Positions 8,649 through 18,131 of a stretch of 64,000 nucleotides of DNA are shown piece by piece. Each line of letters opens with the position of its first letter. Positions within the stretch are counted from its first letter, which is position 1. The notes below the pieces were generated by a model. That model searched no databases. It saw only the letters and a list, made by a program, of their open reading frames with translations, and was not told the origin of the DNA. Both the position numbers and the translations under genes were made by a program. This stretch comes from Rhizobium sp. FY34 (GTDB lineage Bacteria > Pseudomonadota > Alphaproteobacteria > Rhizobiales > Rhizobiaceae), in the NCBI RefSeq assembly GCF_005222845.1, contig NZ_STFZ01000005.1, forward strand, positions 124,001 through 188,000, read 5' to 3'.

Positions 8649-9383
8649 ATGAAGCAGGGGGAAGCGGCCACGCATGGCCGGAGGGCCGTTATCGAGTTGC
8701 GGGAACGGATCTTGAGCGGCGAGTTGCAAGGGGGAACCCGGCTGTTCGAAGTGCCACTGGCGGAACTGCTCGATATTTCCCGCACCCCTGTCCGCGAGGC
8801 CCTGTCACGGCTGGCTGAAGAAGGCCTGCTCGACCGGTTGCCGAGTGGCGGCTTCATCGTGCGGCGCTTTGGCTTCACGGATGTGGCCGATTCAATCGAA
8901 GTGCGTGGCGTGATGGAGGGCATGGCGGCAAGAGTTGCAGCAGAACGCGGCGTCGCGCCGGAACTGATGGCCGAGATCAAGGAAACGGTAGCCCGGCTTG
9001 ACGCCTGTTTCGGCGAGGATGCCGACGATCTCGACTTCGACACCTATGCGGATCTCAACGAGATTTTCCACAAACAGATGGCGGGGCTTTGCGGCAGCGA
9101 CGTTATCCGCCGCGAAGTGGAACGGGCGAGTGCCCTGCCCTTTGCCTCGCCCTCCGCCTTTCTGCCCAACCGCTCGGACATCATGGCGTTTCGCCGTTCG
9201 CTGCGCACGGCGCAGGAGCAGCACCGGGCGCTGGTGCGCGCCATAGAGCAGCGCGAGGGCGCGCGGGCTGAGGCCATTGCGCGCGAACATGCGCGCACGG
9301 CCCGCAACAATCTTGAATACATTTTGCACGAAGACCCCTCACTCCTCGACAAGGTCAAGGTTCTGGCGCTCGTCCAGGCCTGA
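8649..9383 (+). CDS. GntR-family transcriptional regulator, FCD subfamily
   Basis: A 244-residue regulator with an N-terminal winged helix (recognition helix within LLDISRTPVREALSRLAEEG) and an all-helical FCD effector domain of about 150 residues. FCD regulators usually bind small organic acids in a metal-containing pocket and repress nearby catabolic genes. The start at 8649 is chosen because AGGGA precedes it by seven bases; upstream in-frame ATGs at 8544, 8607 and 8631 have weaker signals, and the earlier part overlaps the putative operator. The repeated TGTATACA boxes in this cluster are probably its targets, by proximity and by the family's preference for short palindromes. Confidence 0.88.
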   Translation: MKQGEAATHGRRAVIELRERILSGELQGGTRLFEVPLAELLDISRTPVREALSRLAEEGLLDRLPSGGFIVRRFGFTDVADSIEVRGVMEGMAARVAAERGVAPELMAEIKETVARLDACFGEDADDLDFDTYADLNEIFHKQMAGLCGSDVIRREVERASALPFASPSAFLPNRSDIMAFRRSLRTAQEQHRALVRAIEQREGARAEAIAREHARTARNNLEYILHEDPSLLDKVKVLALVQA

Positions 9384-9501
9384 TCCGGTTTGTCTGAGCG
9401 TTTTCAAGGCGCCACCCTGCGGCGTCTTAGCTTCTGCATGCCTGAAAATCTGTCGGACCGGATGATTTTGCACTTGCAAATCATCGCGCTTCGTCGTTCT
9501 G

Positions 9502-9509
9502 TGTATACA
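9502..9509. promoter_or_regulatory. Candidate GntR operator before the O-demethylase gene
   Basis: TGTATACA followed by GGA lies 33 bases before the LigM-like start. The same eleven bases (TGTATACAGGA) recur before livJ at 15895, which supports a shared regulator. Confidence 0.6.
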
Positions 9510-9541
9510 GGAGACAATATCAATCGGGAGGAGGCACTCAG

Positions 9542-10954
9542 ATGAAATCCAGCTTGAGCCAGGTATTGGCAGATTCACGCAATGCCGTCGATTTGCTGCG
9601 CAACACCAAGGGCGGCATGTATGTATACCCGGTCGTCGCACCGGAATTTGCCAACTGGCGGAGCGAACAAGCCGCATGGCGCCATTCCGCCGTGCTATTT
9701 GATCAGTCGCACCACATGGACGAACTGATCGTCGAAGGCCCGGAAGCCGAAAAATTCCTCAGCCATCACGGCATCAATGCATTTTCGAATTTCGGCCTGA
9801 ACCGCGCCAAGCATTTCGTGCCGGTCACGCCCAATGGTCACGTCATCGGAGACCACATCATCTTCCGCGAACGCGAGGACAAGTTCATCCTCGTCGGCCG
9901 CGCCCCGACATCCAACTGGCTGATGTTCTGTGCTGCCTATGGCAAGTGGAATGTGCGCATCAAGCACGATCCGCGTTCGCCGTCGCGCCCCGAGGGCGAG
10001 CGCGTTCTGCGCACGCATTACCGCTTCCAAATCCAGGGACCGGATGCGCCGAAGATCTTTGAAAAGATGAATGGCGGACCGGTCCAGGAAATCAAGTTCT
10101 TCCACGTCGATTGGATCAATATCGGATCGAAGAAGGTGCAGGCGCTGCGCCACGGCATGTCCGGCGCACCGGGCCTGGAAGTCTGGGGTCCTTACGAGGA
10201 CAAGAGCTATATTCTCTCCTGCATTCTGGAAGCCGCAAAGGATGCCGGCGTCGATCTCGTGCGCTGCGGCAGCCGCGCCTATTCCACCAACACGCTGGAA
10301 TCGGGATGGATCCCCTCGCCTCTGCCGGGGATCTATACCGGCGACGGCATGATGGCGGCCTATCGCGATTGGCTGGGCGCCGACAGCTATGAAGCCATGG
10401 GCTCGATTGGCGGCAGCTTCGTCTCCGACAATATCGAGGACTATTACGTCAATCCGTTCGAGCTGGGCTACGACTTCTATATCGGCTGGAAGAAGGATGA
10501 CTTCATCGGCAAGGCTGCGCTGGAAAAGATGAAGACCCAGACCAACCGCCGCAAGGTGACCTTCGAGTGGAATGCCGAAGACGTGGTGGAGGTCATCGCA
10601 TCGGCCTTCCGGCCGGGCGAAGACCACTACAAGTGGATCGATTTCCCGCAGCCGAACTATGCCTCATCCAGCGCCGATCTGATCCTGCGCGACGGCAAGA
10701 AGGTGGGCATGTCGATGTTCAACGGCTATTCCTACAATGAGCGCTGCGTACTGTCGCTCGGCGTGGTGGATGCCGATGTCAAGGAAGGCGAAATCCTCAC
10801 GCTGGTCTGGGGTGAGCCGGATGGTGGCTCGGGTAAAACCTCCACCGAACGCCATAAGCAGGCCCATATCCGCGTCCGGGTTTCGCCAACCCCTTACGCA
10901 TCCCAGGCACGCGAAAGCTATGCCGACAGCTGGCGCACGAAGCGCCCTGCCTGA
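9542..10954 (+). CDS. ligM: Tetrahydrofolate-dependent aromatic O-demethylase (LigM/DesA family)
   Basis: A 470-residue member of the aminomethyltransferase (GcvT-like) fold. Long stretches match LigM of Sphingobium as I recall it: MYVYPVVAPEFANWR near the N-terminus, LFDQSHHM, HVIGDHIIF, RFQIQGP, RHGMSGAPGLEVWGPYE, NTLESGWIPSPLPGIYTGD and GGSFVSDNIEDYYVNP. Length is also the same (LigM about 471). LigM and DesA transfer the methyl group of vanillate, 3-O-methylgallate or syringate to THF, leaving a catechol and 5-methyl-THF. MetF-like, PurU and an extradiol dioxygenase nearby fit this chemistry. GGAGG precedes the ATG. Which methoxybenzoate is used cannot be decided by eye. Confidence 0.88.
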   Translation: MKSSLSQVLADSRNAVDLLRNTKGGMYVYPVVAPEFANWRSEQAAWRHSAVLFDQSHHMDELIVEGPEAEKFLSHHGINAFSNFGLNRAKHFVPVTPNGHVIGDHIIFREREDKFILVGRAPTSNWLMFCAAYGKWNVRIKHDPRSPSRPEGERVLRTHYRFQIQGPDAPKIFEKMNGGPVQEIKFFHVDWINIGSKKVQALRHGMSGAPGLEVWGPYEDKSYILSCILEAAKDAGVDLVRCGSRAYSTNTLESGWIPSPLPGIYTGDGMMAAYRDWLGADSYEAMGSIGGSFVSDNIEDYYVNPFELGYDFYIGWKKDDFIGKAALEKMKTQTNRRKVTFEWNAEDVVEVIASAFRPGEDHYKWIDFPQPNYASSSADLILRDGKKVGMSMFNGYSYNERCVLSLGVVDADVKEGEILTLVWGEPDGGSGKTSTERHKQAHIRVRVSPTPYASQARESYADSWRTKRPA

Positions 10955-10979
10955 TCGGGCGATGCCATAAAACTCATGC

Positions 10980-11005
10980 AAACGGCGTCCGTAAGGGCGC
11001 CGTTT
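10980..11005 (+). terminator. Hairpin after the O-demethylase gene
   Basis: AACGGCG (10981-10987) pairs with CGCCGTT (10998-11004), followed by a single further T. It lies 25 bases past the stop and between convergent genes, so it may serve both strands. Confidence 0.55.
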
Positions 11006-11092
11006 CGCGTTGTAGCGACTGGTAAGTGTCGCGTTGCTGGGGTGGCGGCCGGCGGGCAGCCAAGCGCGTTTCTCAGCGGATGGTTGATCGCG

Positions 11093-11787
<695 letters not shown>

Positions 11788-11791
<4 letters not shown>

Positions 11792-12537
11792 GCCCCATCT
11801 CCCAGATAGATCGCCTTGACATCGGGATTGCGTGAAATCTCCTCGACCGTGCCTTCGGCAAACAGGCGGCCCGCCGCCAGAACCGAGATCCGGTCGGCAA
11901 AGGAAAAGACGAGATCCATGTCATGCTCGATCAGAACCACGGTCACATCGGCCGGCAGATCGCGCACGATGGACAGAACTTCGTGGCGATCCTCCTCCGG
12001 CACGCCAGCCGCCGGCTCATCCAGCAGCAGCACTTTCGGCTCAAGCGCGATGGCAAGGGCGATTTCCAGCAACCGCTGCTTGCCATAGGGCAGGCTCTTG
12101 GTCGGCAGGCACATGACATCGGCCAGACGGAAGCGTTCCATCAACGCGGCAGCCTCTTCGATCCCCGCCTTTTCAGCGGAAATTGCCCGCCAGATCCGCC
12201 GGCCTTCGCCTCGTCGTTCGCAAATTGCCAGCAAGGTGGATTCCAGCGGCGTCAGGTCACCAAACAGCTGATTGATCTGGAACGTGCGCGCCAGGCCCCG
12301 TTTCACACGGGCAAAGGATGTCGTTGCAGTGACATCCTCGCCCGCCAGAAGAATGCGCCCGCTGCTCGGCGTCAAAGCGCCGGTCAACAGATTGATGATC
12401 GTCGTCTTGCCGGCACCATTCGGGCCGATCAGCGCATGGCGCGCGCCGGGCCGAATGGTGAGCGAGACCTCGTTGGTGACGACAAGGCCACCGAAGCGCT
12501 TGACGAGAGCCTGAGTTTCGAGCGCCGGCACACTCAT
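11788..12537 (-). CDS. livG: Branched-chain-type ABC transporter ATPase LivG
   Basis: A 249-residue cytoplasmic ATPase. Walker A is GPNGAGKT and Walker B VLLLDEP; the signature reads LPYGKQR instead of the usual LSYGEQR of LivG, a modest change. It pairs with LivF on the LivHM permease. Start and stop overlap the neighbours in ATGA style, showing a tightly coupled operon. Confidence 0.9.
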
Positions 12538-13568
12538 GGTCTGTCCTCCACAGGCTTCAGACTGGCCGGATCCGGCCCCATGCCGAGCCGGCTGCGCAGA
12601 CGTGCGAAAAGCCAGACCGGATTGACCCGGTCGCGCCCGAGCAGCACCAGCACGACGAGGATGAGGCCGATCCAGAACATCCAGTATTGCGGCGTGACGA
12701 CCGAAAGCCAGGCCCGCAAGAGGGTGAAGATGACGGCACCGACAATGCCGCCATAGAGATAGCCGACACCGCCGAGCACCAGCACGAGAAGCACATCTGC
12801 CGAGCGGTGAAAGGCGAGCACGTCCGGTGAAACAAAGCTTGTCGTCTGGGTGAGCAGCGCGCCGGCCGCACCGGCATAGAAGGCGGAAATCGTGTAGATG
12901 ACGACGATGCGCCGGTTGGGAGCAATGCCCAGCATCGCGGCGCGGGTGTCGTTTCGCTTGATCGCCTTCAGCGACAGGCCGAAGGGCGAATTGACGATAC
13001 GCCTTGCGATGAAGGTGAGCACAAACAGCGATGCCAGGCAGTAGAGATAGCCGGTGCGGCCCCAGAGATCGAATTCAAAGAGACCGGCCACCGGCTCGAT
13101 CATGATGCCGCTCAAGCCGTCGGCCCCGCCTGTGAGCCAGGAGGCCTGGTTTGCCGCCTCCGCCAACAGCATGCTGACACCGAATGTCGTCATCAGCCGT
13201 GTGAGATCCGAGCCGCGCAGCACAAGAAAGCTGGTCGCAAGCCCCACAAGCCCAGAAACCAGACCGGCCAGCAGTAGGCCCATCAGGGGTTCGGCCACCA
13301 GATGCAGCGCCGCAAGACCAGCCACATAGGCGCCAACACCGAAGAAGGCGGCATGGCCGAGCGACAGGATGCCGGCATAGCCGACGATGAGATCAAGCGA
13401 GACGGCAAACAGGGCCAGAATGGCAATCTCTGCCAGTAGCAGCTGTTGCGAGGGAAAGACGAAGGCGACGGCCAGCGCCGCCAGCCAGAAGCAGATTTCG
13501 ACAAGGCTCCAGCGGCTCTTGCGCTTAAGGAACCCGGTTGCCTGATCTTTTGCGAGGTCGGGCTTCAT
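12534..13568 (-). CDS. livM: Branched-chain-type ABC transporter permease LivM
   Basis: A 344-residue inner-membrane permease with about nine or ten hydrophobic segments. It has the LivM hallmark stretch GYAGILSLGHAAFFGVGAYVAG near residues 64-85. It overlaps livG at its 3' end and livH at its 5' end by four bases each. Confidence 0.92.
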   Translation of the reverse strand: MKPDLAKDQATGFLKRKSRWSLVEICFWLAALAVAFVFPSQQLLLAEIAILALFAVSLDLIVGYAGILSLGHAAFFGVGAYVAGLAALHLVAEPLMGLLLAGLVSGLVGLATSFLVLRGSDLTRLMTTFGVSMLLAEAANQASWLTGGADGLSGIMIEPVAGLFEFDLWGRTGYLYCLASLFVLTFIARRIVNSPFGLSLKAIKRNDTRAAMLGIAPNRRIVVIYTISAFYAGAAGALLTQTTSFVSPDVLAFHRSADVLLVLVLGGVGYLYGGIVGAVIFTLLRAWLSVVTPQYWMFWIGLILVVLVLLGRDRVNPVWLFARLRSRLGMGPDPASLKPVEDRP

Positions 13569-14425
13569 CGGCCGCCCTCCCGGAAAAACAGCCCATTCGG
13601 GCGAAGGATCAGGAAAAGGATCATCACCGCATAGATGATGAAGGCCCCAAGAGACGGGATGTAATACTTGCCAGCGACATCGGCTATGCCGAGCAGCATG
13701 GCGGCCAGAAACGGCCCGGTGATCGAGGATGTGCCGCCGATCGTCACGACGATCATGAAATAGATGAGATATTTCAGCGGAAAGTTCGGATCGAGCCCGA
13801 GCAGTTCCACGCCCAGCGCGCCGCCGAGGCCCGCAAGGCCGGAGCCGAGCGCGAAGGTCATCACAAAGATCAGCGACACATTGATGCCAAGCCCGCGCGC
13901 CACGCGGCCATCATCAACGGCAGCGCGCAGCTGGCTGCCGATGCGGGTGCGGGTCAGGGCCGCCTGTAGCGCAATGGTGAGAAGCGCGCAGATGACGATG
14001 ATGAAAAGGCGATAGCGGCCAATGCCGACGCCCAACAGCGTGAAGCGGCCGGACAGTTCCGGCGGAAGCGCGATCAGCTGCTGCTGGCCGCCCATCACAT
14101 AGTCAATGCCAGCAACGGCCATGAAGACGAGACCGATGGAAAACAGCACCTGATCGAGATGCGGTGCCGCATAGAGCCTGCGGTACAATGTGACCTCCAG
14201 AAGCCCGCCCAGCGCTGCAGAAACGAGGAAGGCTGCCGGCAGGCACCAATAGAATGAGATGCCGTAGCGGTTCATCATCACGACAGTGATATAGCCGCCG
14301 GCCATGGCAAAAGCGCCATGCGCCAGATTGACGAAATTCATCAGGCCGAGCGTGACGGCGAGCCCACAAGCCAGCACGAAAAGCAGCATGCCATAGGCGA
14401 TACCATCGAACAGAATGGTCAGCAT
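13565..14425 (-). CDS. livH: Branched-chain-type ABC transporter permease LivH
   Basis: A 286-residue permease. The N-terminus shows the LivH pattern (GLMNFVNLAHGAFAMAGGY), and multiple hydrophobic helices follow to the C-terminus. It forms the membrane channel with LivM. It is separated from livJ by 180 bases that include a hairpin, so the binding protein may be made in excess over the membrane parts. Confidence 0.92.
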   Translation of the reverse strand: MLTILFDGIAYGMLLFVLACGLAVTLGLMNFVNLAHGAFAMAGGYITVVMMNRYGISFYWCLPAAFLVSAALGGLLEVTLYRRLYAAPHLDQVLFSIGLVFMAVAGIDYVMGGQQQLIALPPELSGRFTLLGVGIGRYRLFIIVICALLTIALQAALTRTRIGSQLRAAVDDGRVARGLGINVSLIFVMTFALGSGLAGLGGALGVELLGLDPNFPLKYLIYFMIVVTIGGTSSITGPFLAAMLLGIADVAGKYYIPSLGAFIIYAVMILFLILRPNGLFFREGGR

Positions 14426-14504
14426 CGGTACTTCCTGGCAATCATGAATATCAAAGCAAAGAAACCACGAACACTCGAGGTTTATATTTTAAATCATAGA
14501 CTTA

Positions 14505-14525
14505 CGGGAGCGCATACCGCTCCCG
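14505..14525 (-). terminator. Attenuating hairpin between livJ and livH
   Basis: CGGGAGCG (14505-14512) pairs perfectly with CGCTCCCG (14518-14525) around a five-base loop. It lies 80 bases past the livJ stop and 80 before livH. There is no U-run. It may stabilise livJ mRNA or terminate part of the transcripts. Confidence 0.5.
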
Positions 14526-14605
14526 CATCTACTTTGCGTGGCGAACCGGTCGGGAAGACGGAGCAAGACCCCCATACTTCACGGTCCTTGCCGCTTGCGC
14601 CCTGT

Positions 14606-15775
14606 TCAGGGCGTGTTCGGGTCGCGCACCTTGGGGAAGGTTGCGAATTCGACGTTGTAGAGCTCGCCACCCACTGATTTCACCTCGCGCATATAGATAT
14701 CCTGCACGATGTCACGGGTCTTGGCATCGATGGTGATGGGGCCGCGCGGGCTGATCCAGGACATGCCCTTCATCGCCTCGATCAACTTGGTGCCATCCGT
14801 ATCGCCCTTGGTCTTCTCAAGTGCTGCATAGGCCAGCGCCATGGCATCATAACCACCAACAGACATGAAGTTCGGCCGCATATTGTTGTTGGCCTTGCGC
14901 ACCTCGGCAACGAAGGCCTTGTTTTCCGGGCTGTCATGGTTTGCCGAATAGAAGTGCCCGGTAATCACGCCAAGTGCTGCATCGCCCATGCCGTTCAGGA
15001 GGTCGTCATCGGTCACGTCACCGGTGGCAATCAGCTTGATGCCGGCATCGCGCAGGCCACGCTCGACGAATTGCTTCATGAAGATGGATCCGACGCCCGA
15101 TGGCACGAAGACGAAGACCGCATCCGGCTTGATGTCGCGCACGCGCTGCAGGAAGGGCGCGAAATCCGGGTTCTGCAGAGGCACGCGCACGGCCTCGAGG
15201 ATTTCACCGCCATCCTTCTTGAACTGGTCGGTAAAGCCCTTTTCGATATCGATGCCGGGGCCGTAATCGGTCACCAGTGTCACGACGCGCTTCAGCCCGT
15301 TCTTGGCAGCCCAGGTGGCGACAGGCACTGCCGATTGCGGACCGGCCATGCTGGTGCGGGTGAAGAATTCCGATTTCTGGGTGATCACCGAGGTCGTGGC
15401 AGAGGTGATGATGGCGGGAACCTTGGCCTGGTTCAATACGGGCGCGACAGACAGGGCAAGCGGTGTCAGCCCGAAGCCCATCAGCAGCGATGCGCCATCC
15501 TTGACGACCAGTTCCTGGGCGATGCGGCGGGTCTGATCGGCCGTGCCCGCATCATCGCGCAGCACCACTTCTACCTTCTTGCCGGCAACCGTGTTGCCAT
15601 GCAGCGCCTGATAGGCCTTGATGCCGGCTTCCACCTGGCGGCCGGTTGAGGCAAATGGCCCGGTCATCGGCAGGACAAGACCGATCTTGACGCTTTCCTG
15701 CGCCTGAGCATTGGACAGGAACAGGCCGCAGACGGCAGCCCCGGCCATGAACACACGTCTTGATAAGGATGCCAT
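14606..15775 (-). CDS. livJ: Periplasmic binding protein of the branched-chain/aromatic acid ABC transporter
   Basis: A 389-residue type I periplasmic binding protein (LivJ/LivK fold; KIGLVLPMTGPFASTGRQ begins the mature domain near residue 31). The signal sequence contains SRRVFMAG, close to a twin-arginine motif, with cleavage likely after AQA near residue 25. It captures substrate for LivHMGF. Gene position beside the demethylation cluster and a TGTATACA box upstream suggest an aromatic acid ligand. A GGAGGAG site precedes the ATG. Confidence 0.88.
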   Translation of the reverse strand: MASLSRRVFMAGAAVCGLFLSNAQAQESVKIGLVLPMTGPFASTGRQVEAGIKAYQALHGNTVAGKKVEVVLRDDAGTADQTRRIAQELVVKDGASLLMGFGLTPLALSVAPVLNQAKVPAIITSATTSVITQKSEFFTRTSMAGPQSAVPVATWAAKNGLKRVVTLVTDYGPGIDIEKGFTDQFKKDGGEILEAVRVPLQNPDFAPFLQRVRDIKPDAVFVFVPSGVGSIFMKQFVERGLRDAGIKLIATGDVTDDDLLNGMGDAALGVITGHFYSANHDSPENKAFVAEVRKANNNMRPNFMSVGGYDAMALAYAALEKTKGDTDGTKLIEAMKGMSWISPRGPITIDAKTRDIVQDIYMREVKSVGGELYNVEFATFPKVRDPNTP

Positions 15776-15782
15776 GTATACT
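15775..15782. promoter_or_regulatory. Near-match TGTATACT box over the livJ ribosome site
   Basis: TGTATACT, one base off the GntR core, overlaps the livJ ATG and Shine-Dalgarno region. It may be a second, weaker operator or chance. Confidence 0.3.
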
Positions 15783-15894
15783 CCTCCCTTGGTTCAAACC
15801 ATGCGGAGGGCACACTCCCATATGCCCATTCTTCGCCAAGTCGGCTTCTCCGCAGCAGAGCCCCAATCTCCTCATCAAGGCCACGCAGGGGCAA

Positions 15895-15902
15895 TGTATA
15901 CA
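15895..15902. promoter_or_regulatory. Candidate GntR operator before livJ
   Basis: TGTATACA followed by GGA lies 119 bases upstream of the livJ start. It matches the box before ligM over eleven bases. Confidence 0.55.
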
Positions 15903-15967
15903 GGAATATCGCGAAGAACAAGAGATCGCAGCGATGCCTGAAGGGCGAATGGGCCGGATGCGCGCAC

Positions 15968-16000
15968 AAAAAAGCCGGTGCGTGATGAACACGCACCGGC
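15968..16000 (-). terminator. Rho-independent terminator of the glp operon
   Basis: On the minus strand an 11-bp perfect GC-rich stem (15974-15984 with 15990-16000) and five-base loop are followed by six U residues (15968-15973). It lies 23 bases after the glpV stop. Confidence 0.9.
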
Positions 16001-16023
16001 CAGAGTTCAGAGGTCCGCCAGTC

Positions 16024-17748
16024 TTACTTCTTCTGCCAGCTCTTCACCAACTCGTCGTAATTCACGGTGATCGGCTTTTCCTTCTCGTTTGCAATCTTCA
16101 GCTGCGGCGCCAGGTTCCCCTTGGCAACGGCATCCTTGTTCCAATAGGCCAGATCATGCTCTGCTGCGAGCTTCGGGCCGATATCGCCTTGAACACCCGC
16201 GCGCTCAAGACGCTGAAGCACCTTTTCCTGCTCGCCGCACAGCGAATCCATGGCTGCCTGCGCGGTCTTTGCACCCGAGGATGCATCGCCGATCGCCTGC
16301 CACCACAACTGCGCCAGCTTCGGATAATCCGGAACATTGGTGCCGGTCGGCGACCATTGCACGCGGGCCGGCGAGCGATAGAACTCGATCAGGCCGCCAA
16401 GCTTGGGCGCACGATCCGTGAAGCTTTTGTGCTGGACCGTCGATTCCCGGATGAGCGTCAGGCCGACATGGCTCTTCTTCACGTCCACCGTTTTCGATGT
16501 GACGAACTGCGCATAAAGCCAGGCCGCCTTGGCGCGGTCAACCGGCGTAGATTTCAGCAGCGTCCAGGACCCAACGTCCTGATAACCGAGCTTCATGCCG
16601 TCCTTCCAGTAGACACCATGCGGGCTGGGCGCGAAACGCCATTTCGGCGTGCCGTCCGCATTGACGACCGGCAGACCATCCTTGACCAGATCGGCGGTGA
16701 AGGCTGTGTACATGAACATCTGCTGGGCGATTTCACCCTGCGATGGCACAGGCCCGGATTCCGAGAAGGTCATGCCCTGGGCAGAAGGCGGTGCATAGGC
16801 CTTCAACCAGTCGAGGTATTTCTGGATGGCATAGACCGAGGCCGGGCCGTTGGTATCCCCACCGCGGGCGACGCAGGAGCCGACAGGACGCGACTTTTCA
16901 TCGACCTTGATGCCCCATTCATCGACCGGCAGACCGTTCGGCAGGCCCTTGTCGCCGTTGCCGGCCATGGAGAGCCAGGCATCGGTGAAACGCCAGCCGA
17001 GCGAGGGGTCCTTCTTGCCGTAATCCATATGGCCGAAGACCTTCTTGCCGCCTATTTCACGGCCGGTGAAGAACTCCGCGATATCCTCATATGCCGACCA
17101 GTTCACCGGCACGCCGAGGTCGTAACCATACTTCGCCTTGAAGTCGGCCTTGTTCTTTGCGTCGTTGAACCAGTCGTAACGGAACCAGTATAGGTTGGCG
17201 AACTGCTGGTCCGGCAACTGGTAGAGTTTGCCGTCCGGCGCCGTGGTGAATTTCAGACCGATGAAATCCTGCAAGTCGAGGCCGGGATTGGTGACGGCCT
17301 TGCCTTCGTTCGCCATCCAGTCAGTCAGCGAGCGGGCCTGCTTGTAGCGCCAGTGCGTGCCGATAAGGTCTGAGTCGTTGACATAGGCGTCATAGATGTT
17401 TTCGCCGGACTGCATCTGCGTTTGCAGTTTCTCGACCACGTCACCCTCGCCGATCAGATCATGGGTGACCTTGATGCCGGTGATGGCGGTAAAGGCTGGA
17501 GCCAGCACCTTGGCCTCATATTCATGCGTGGTGATGGTTTCGGAAACCACCTTGATCTCCATGCCGGCAAAAGGCTTTGCCGCATCGACGAACCACTGCA
17601 TCTCCTTTTCTTGGTCGGCTCTTGTCAGAACCGACATATCCTTGACTTCCTTGTCCAGGAACTGCTTTGCCGCGTTCATATCGGCAAAGGCCGTCCCCGT
17701 CATGGCCAGCAGCATGGCTGCGGTCGTCGTCATCAGGTGCCGTCGCAT
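16024..17748 (-). CDS. glpV: Glycerol ABC transporter substrate-binding protein GlpV
   Basis: A 574-residue exported binding protein with a signal sequence (MRRHLMTTTAAMLLAMTGTAFA). Family size and gene order match GlpV of the Rhizobium glycerol transport operon glpSTPQUV. It would deliver glycerol, or a related polyol, to the GlpPQ permease. The ATG at 17748 is chosen over the longer frame because GGAGGAG lies just before it and the signal peptide starts there. It is the last gene of the operon, followed by a clear terminator. Confidence 0.88.
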   Translation of the reverse strand: MRRHLMTTTAAMLLAMTGTAFADMNAAKQFLDKEVKDMSVLTRADQEKEMQWFVDAAKPFAGMEIKVVSETITTHEYEAKVLAPAFTAITGIKVTHDLIGEGDVVEKLQTQMQSGENIYDAYVNDSDLIGTHWRYKQARSLTDWMANEGKAVTNPGLDLQDFIGLKFTTAPDGKLYQLPDQQFANLYWFRYDWFNDAKNKADFKAKYGYDLGVPVNWSAYEDIAEFFTGREIGGKKVFGHMDYGKKDPSLGWRFTDAWLSMAGNGDKGLPNGLPVDEWGIKVDEKSRPVGSCVARGGDTNGPASVYAIQKYLDWLKAYAPPSAQGMTFSESGPVPSQGEIAQQMFMYTAFTADLVKDGLPVVNADGTPKWRFAPSPHGVYWKDGMKLGYQDVGSWTLLKSTPVDRAKAAWLYAQFVTSKTVDVKKSHVGLTLIRESTVQHKSFTDRAPKLGGLIEFYRSPARVQWSPTGTNVPDYPKLAQLWWQAIGDASSGAKTAQAAMDSLCGEQEKVLQRLERAGVQGDIGPKLAAEHDLAYWNKDAVAKGNLAPQLKIANEKEKPITVNYDELVKSWQKK

Positions 17749-17836
17749 AAGGTCTCCTCCCAAATTTGCGATTGCAGATTTTTTCCTATTACCGCCTGCC
17801 GGTTCCCATCCGGCAGGCCTTCCGGCCTTTTGCGGC

Positions 17837-18118
17837 CTAGACGAAGCGGAACACGCCGATCGCATAGACTACAGACAAGGCCAAAGCCCACCACAGGCTC
17901 GGCCCGCCAAGGCCAAGCCAAGCAAGATGAATGAAGGCCGAACCGAGCAGCGACACGAACAGACGGTCGCCGCGCGTCGTCTCGAACCTTAAAATTCCAG
18001 TGCGCGGGCCACCACCCGGCGAGACATATTCCCACACGCCCATGGCCGCGATCAGCGTGAAGATCACGATGAAGAAGATCGCTGTCGGCAGCGTCCAGGC
18101 CATCCATGAAAAGTCCAT
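17837..18118 (-). CDS. glpU: Small membrane protein GlpU of the glycerol transporter (DUF2160)
   Basis: A 93-residue protein with two or three hydrophobic segments (about 8-28, 54-68 and 72-92). DUF2160 proteins occur only beside glycerol-type ABC transporters and their exact role is unknown. ATG 18118 has GGAGG upstream; it lies 13 bases after glpQ and before glpV, the usual rhizobial order. Confidence 0.85.
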   Translation of the reverse strand: MDFSWMAWTLPTAIFFIVIFTLIAAMGVWEYVSPGGGPRTGILRFETTRGDRLFVSLLGSAFIHLAWLGLGGPSLWWALALSVVYAIGVFRFV

Positions 18119-18131
18119 CGCGAGCCTCCTG

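Noticed and set aside
9620-9628. TGTATACC inside ligM resembling the GntR box
   Set aside because: It is explained by the codons for Met-Tyr-Val-Tyr-Pro and lies within the gene, well after the start.
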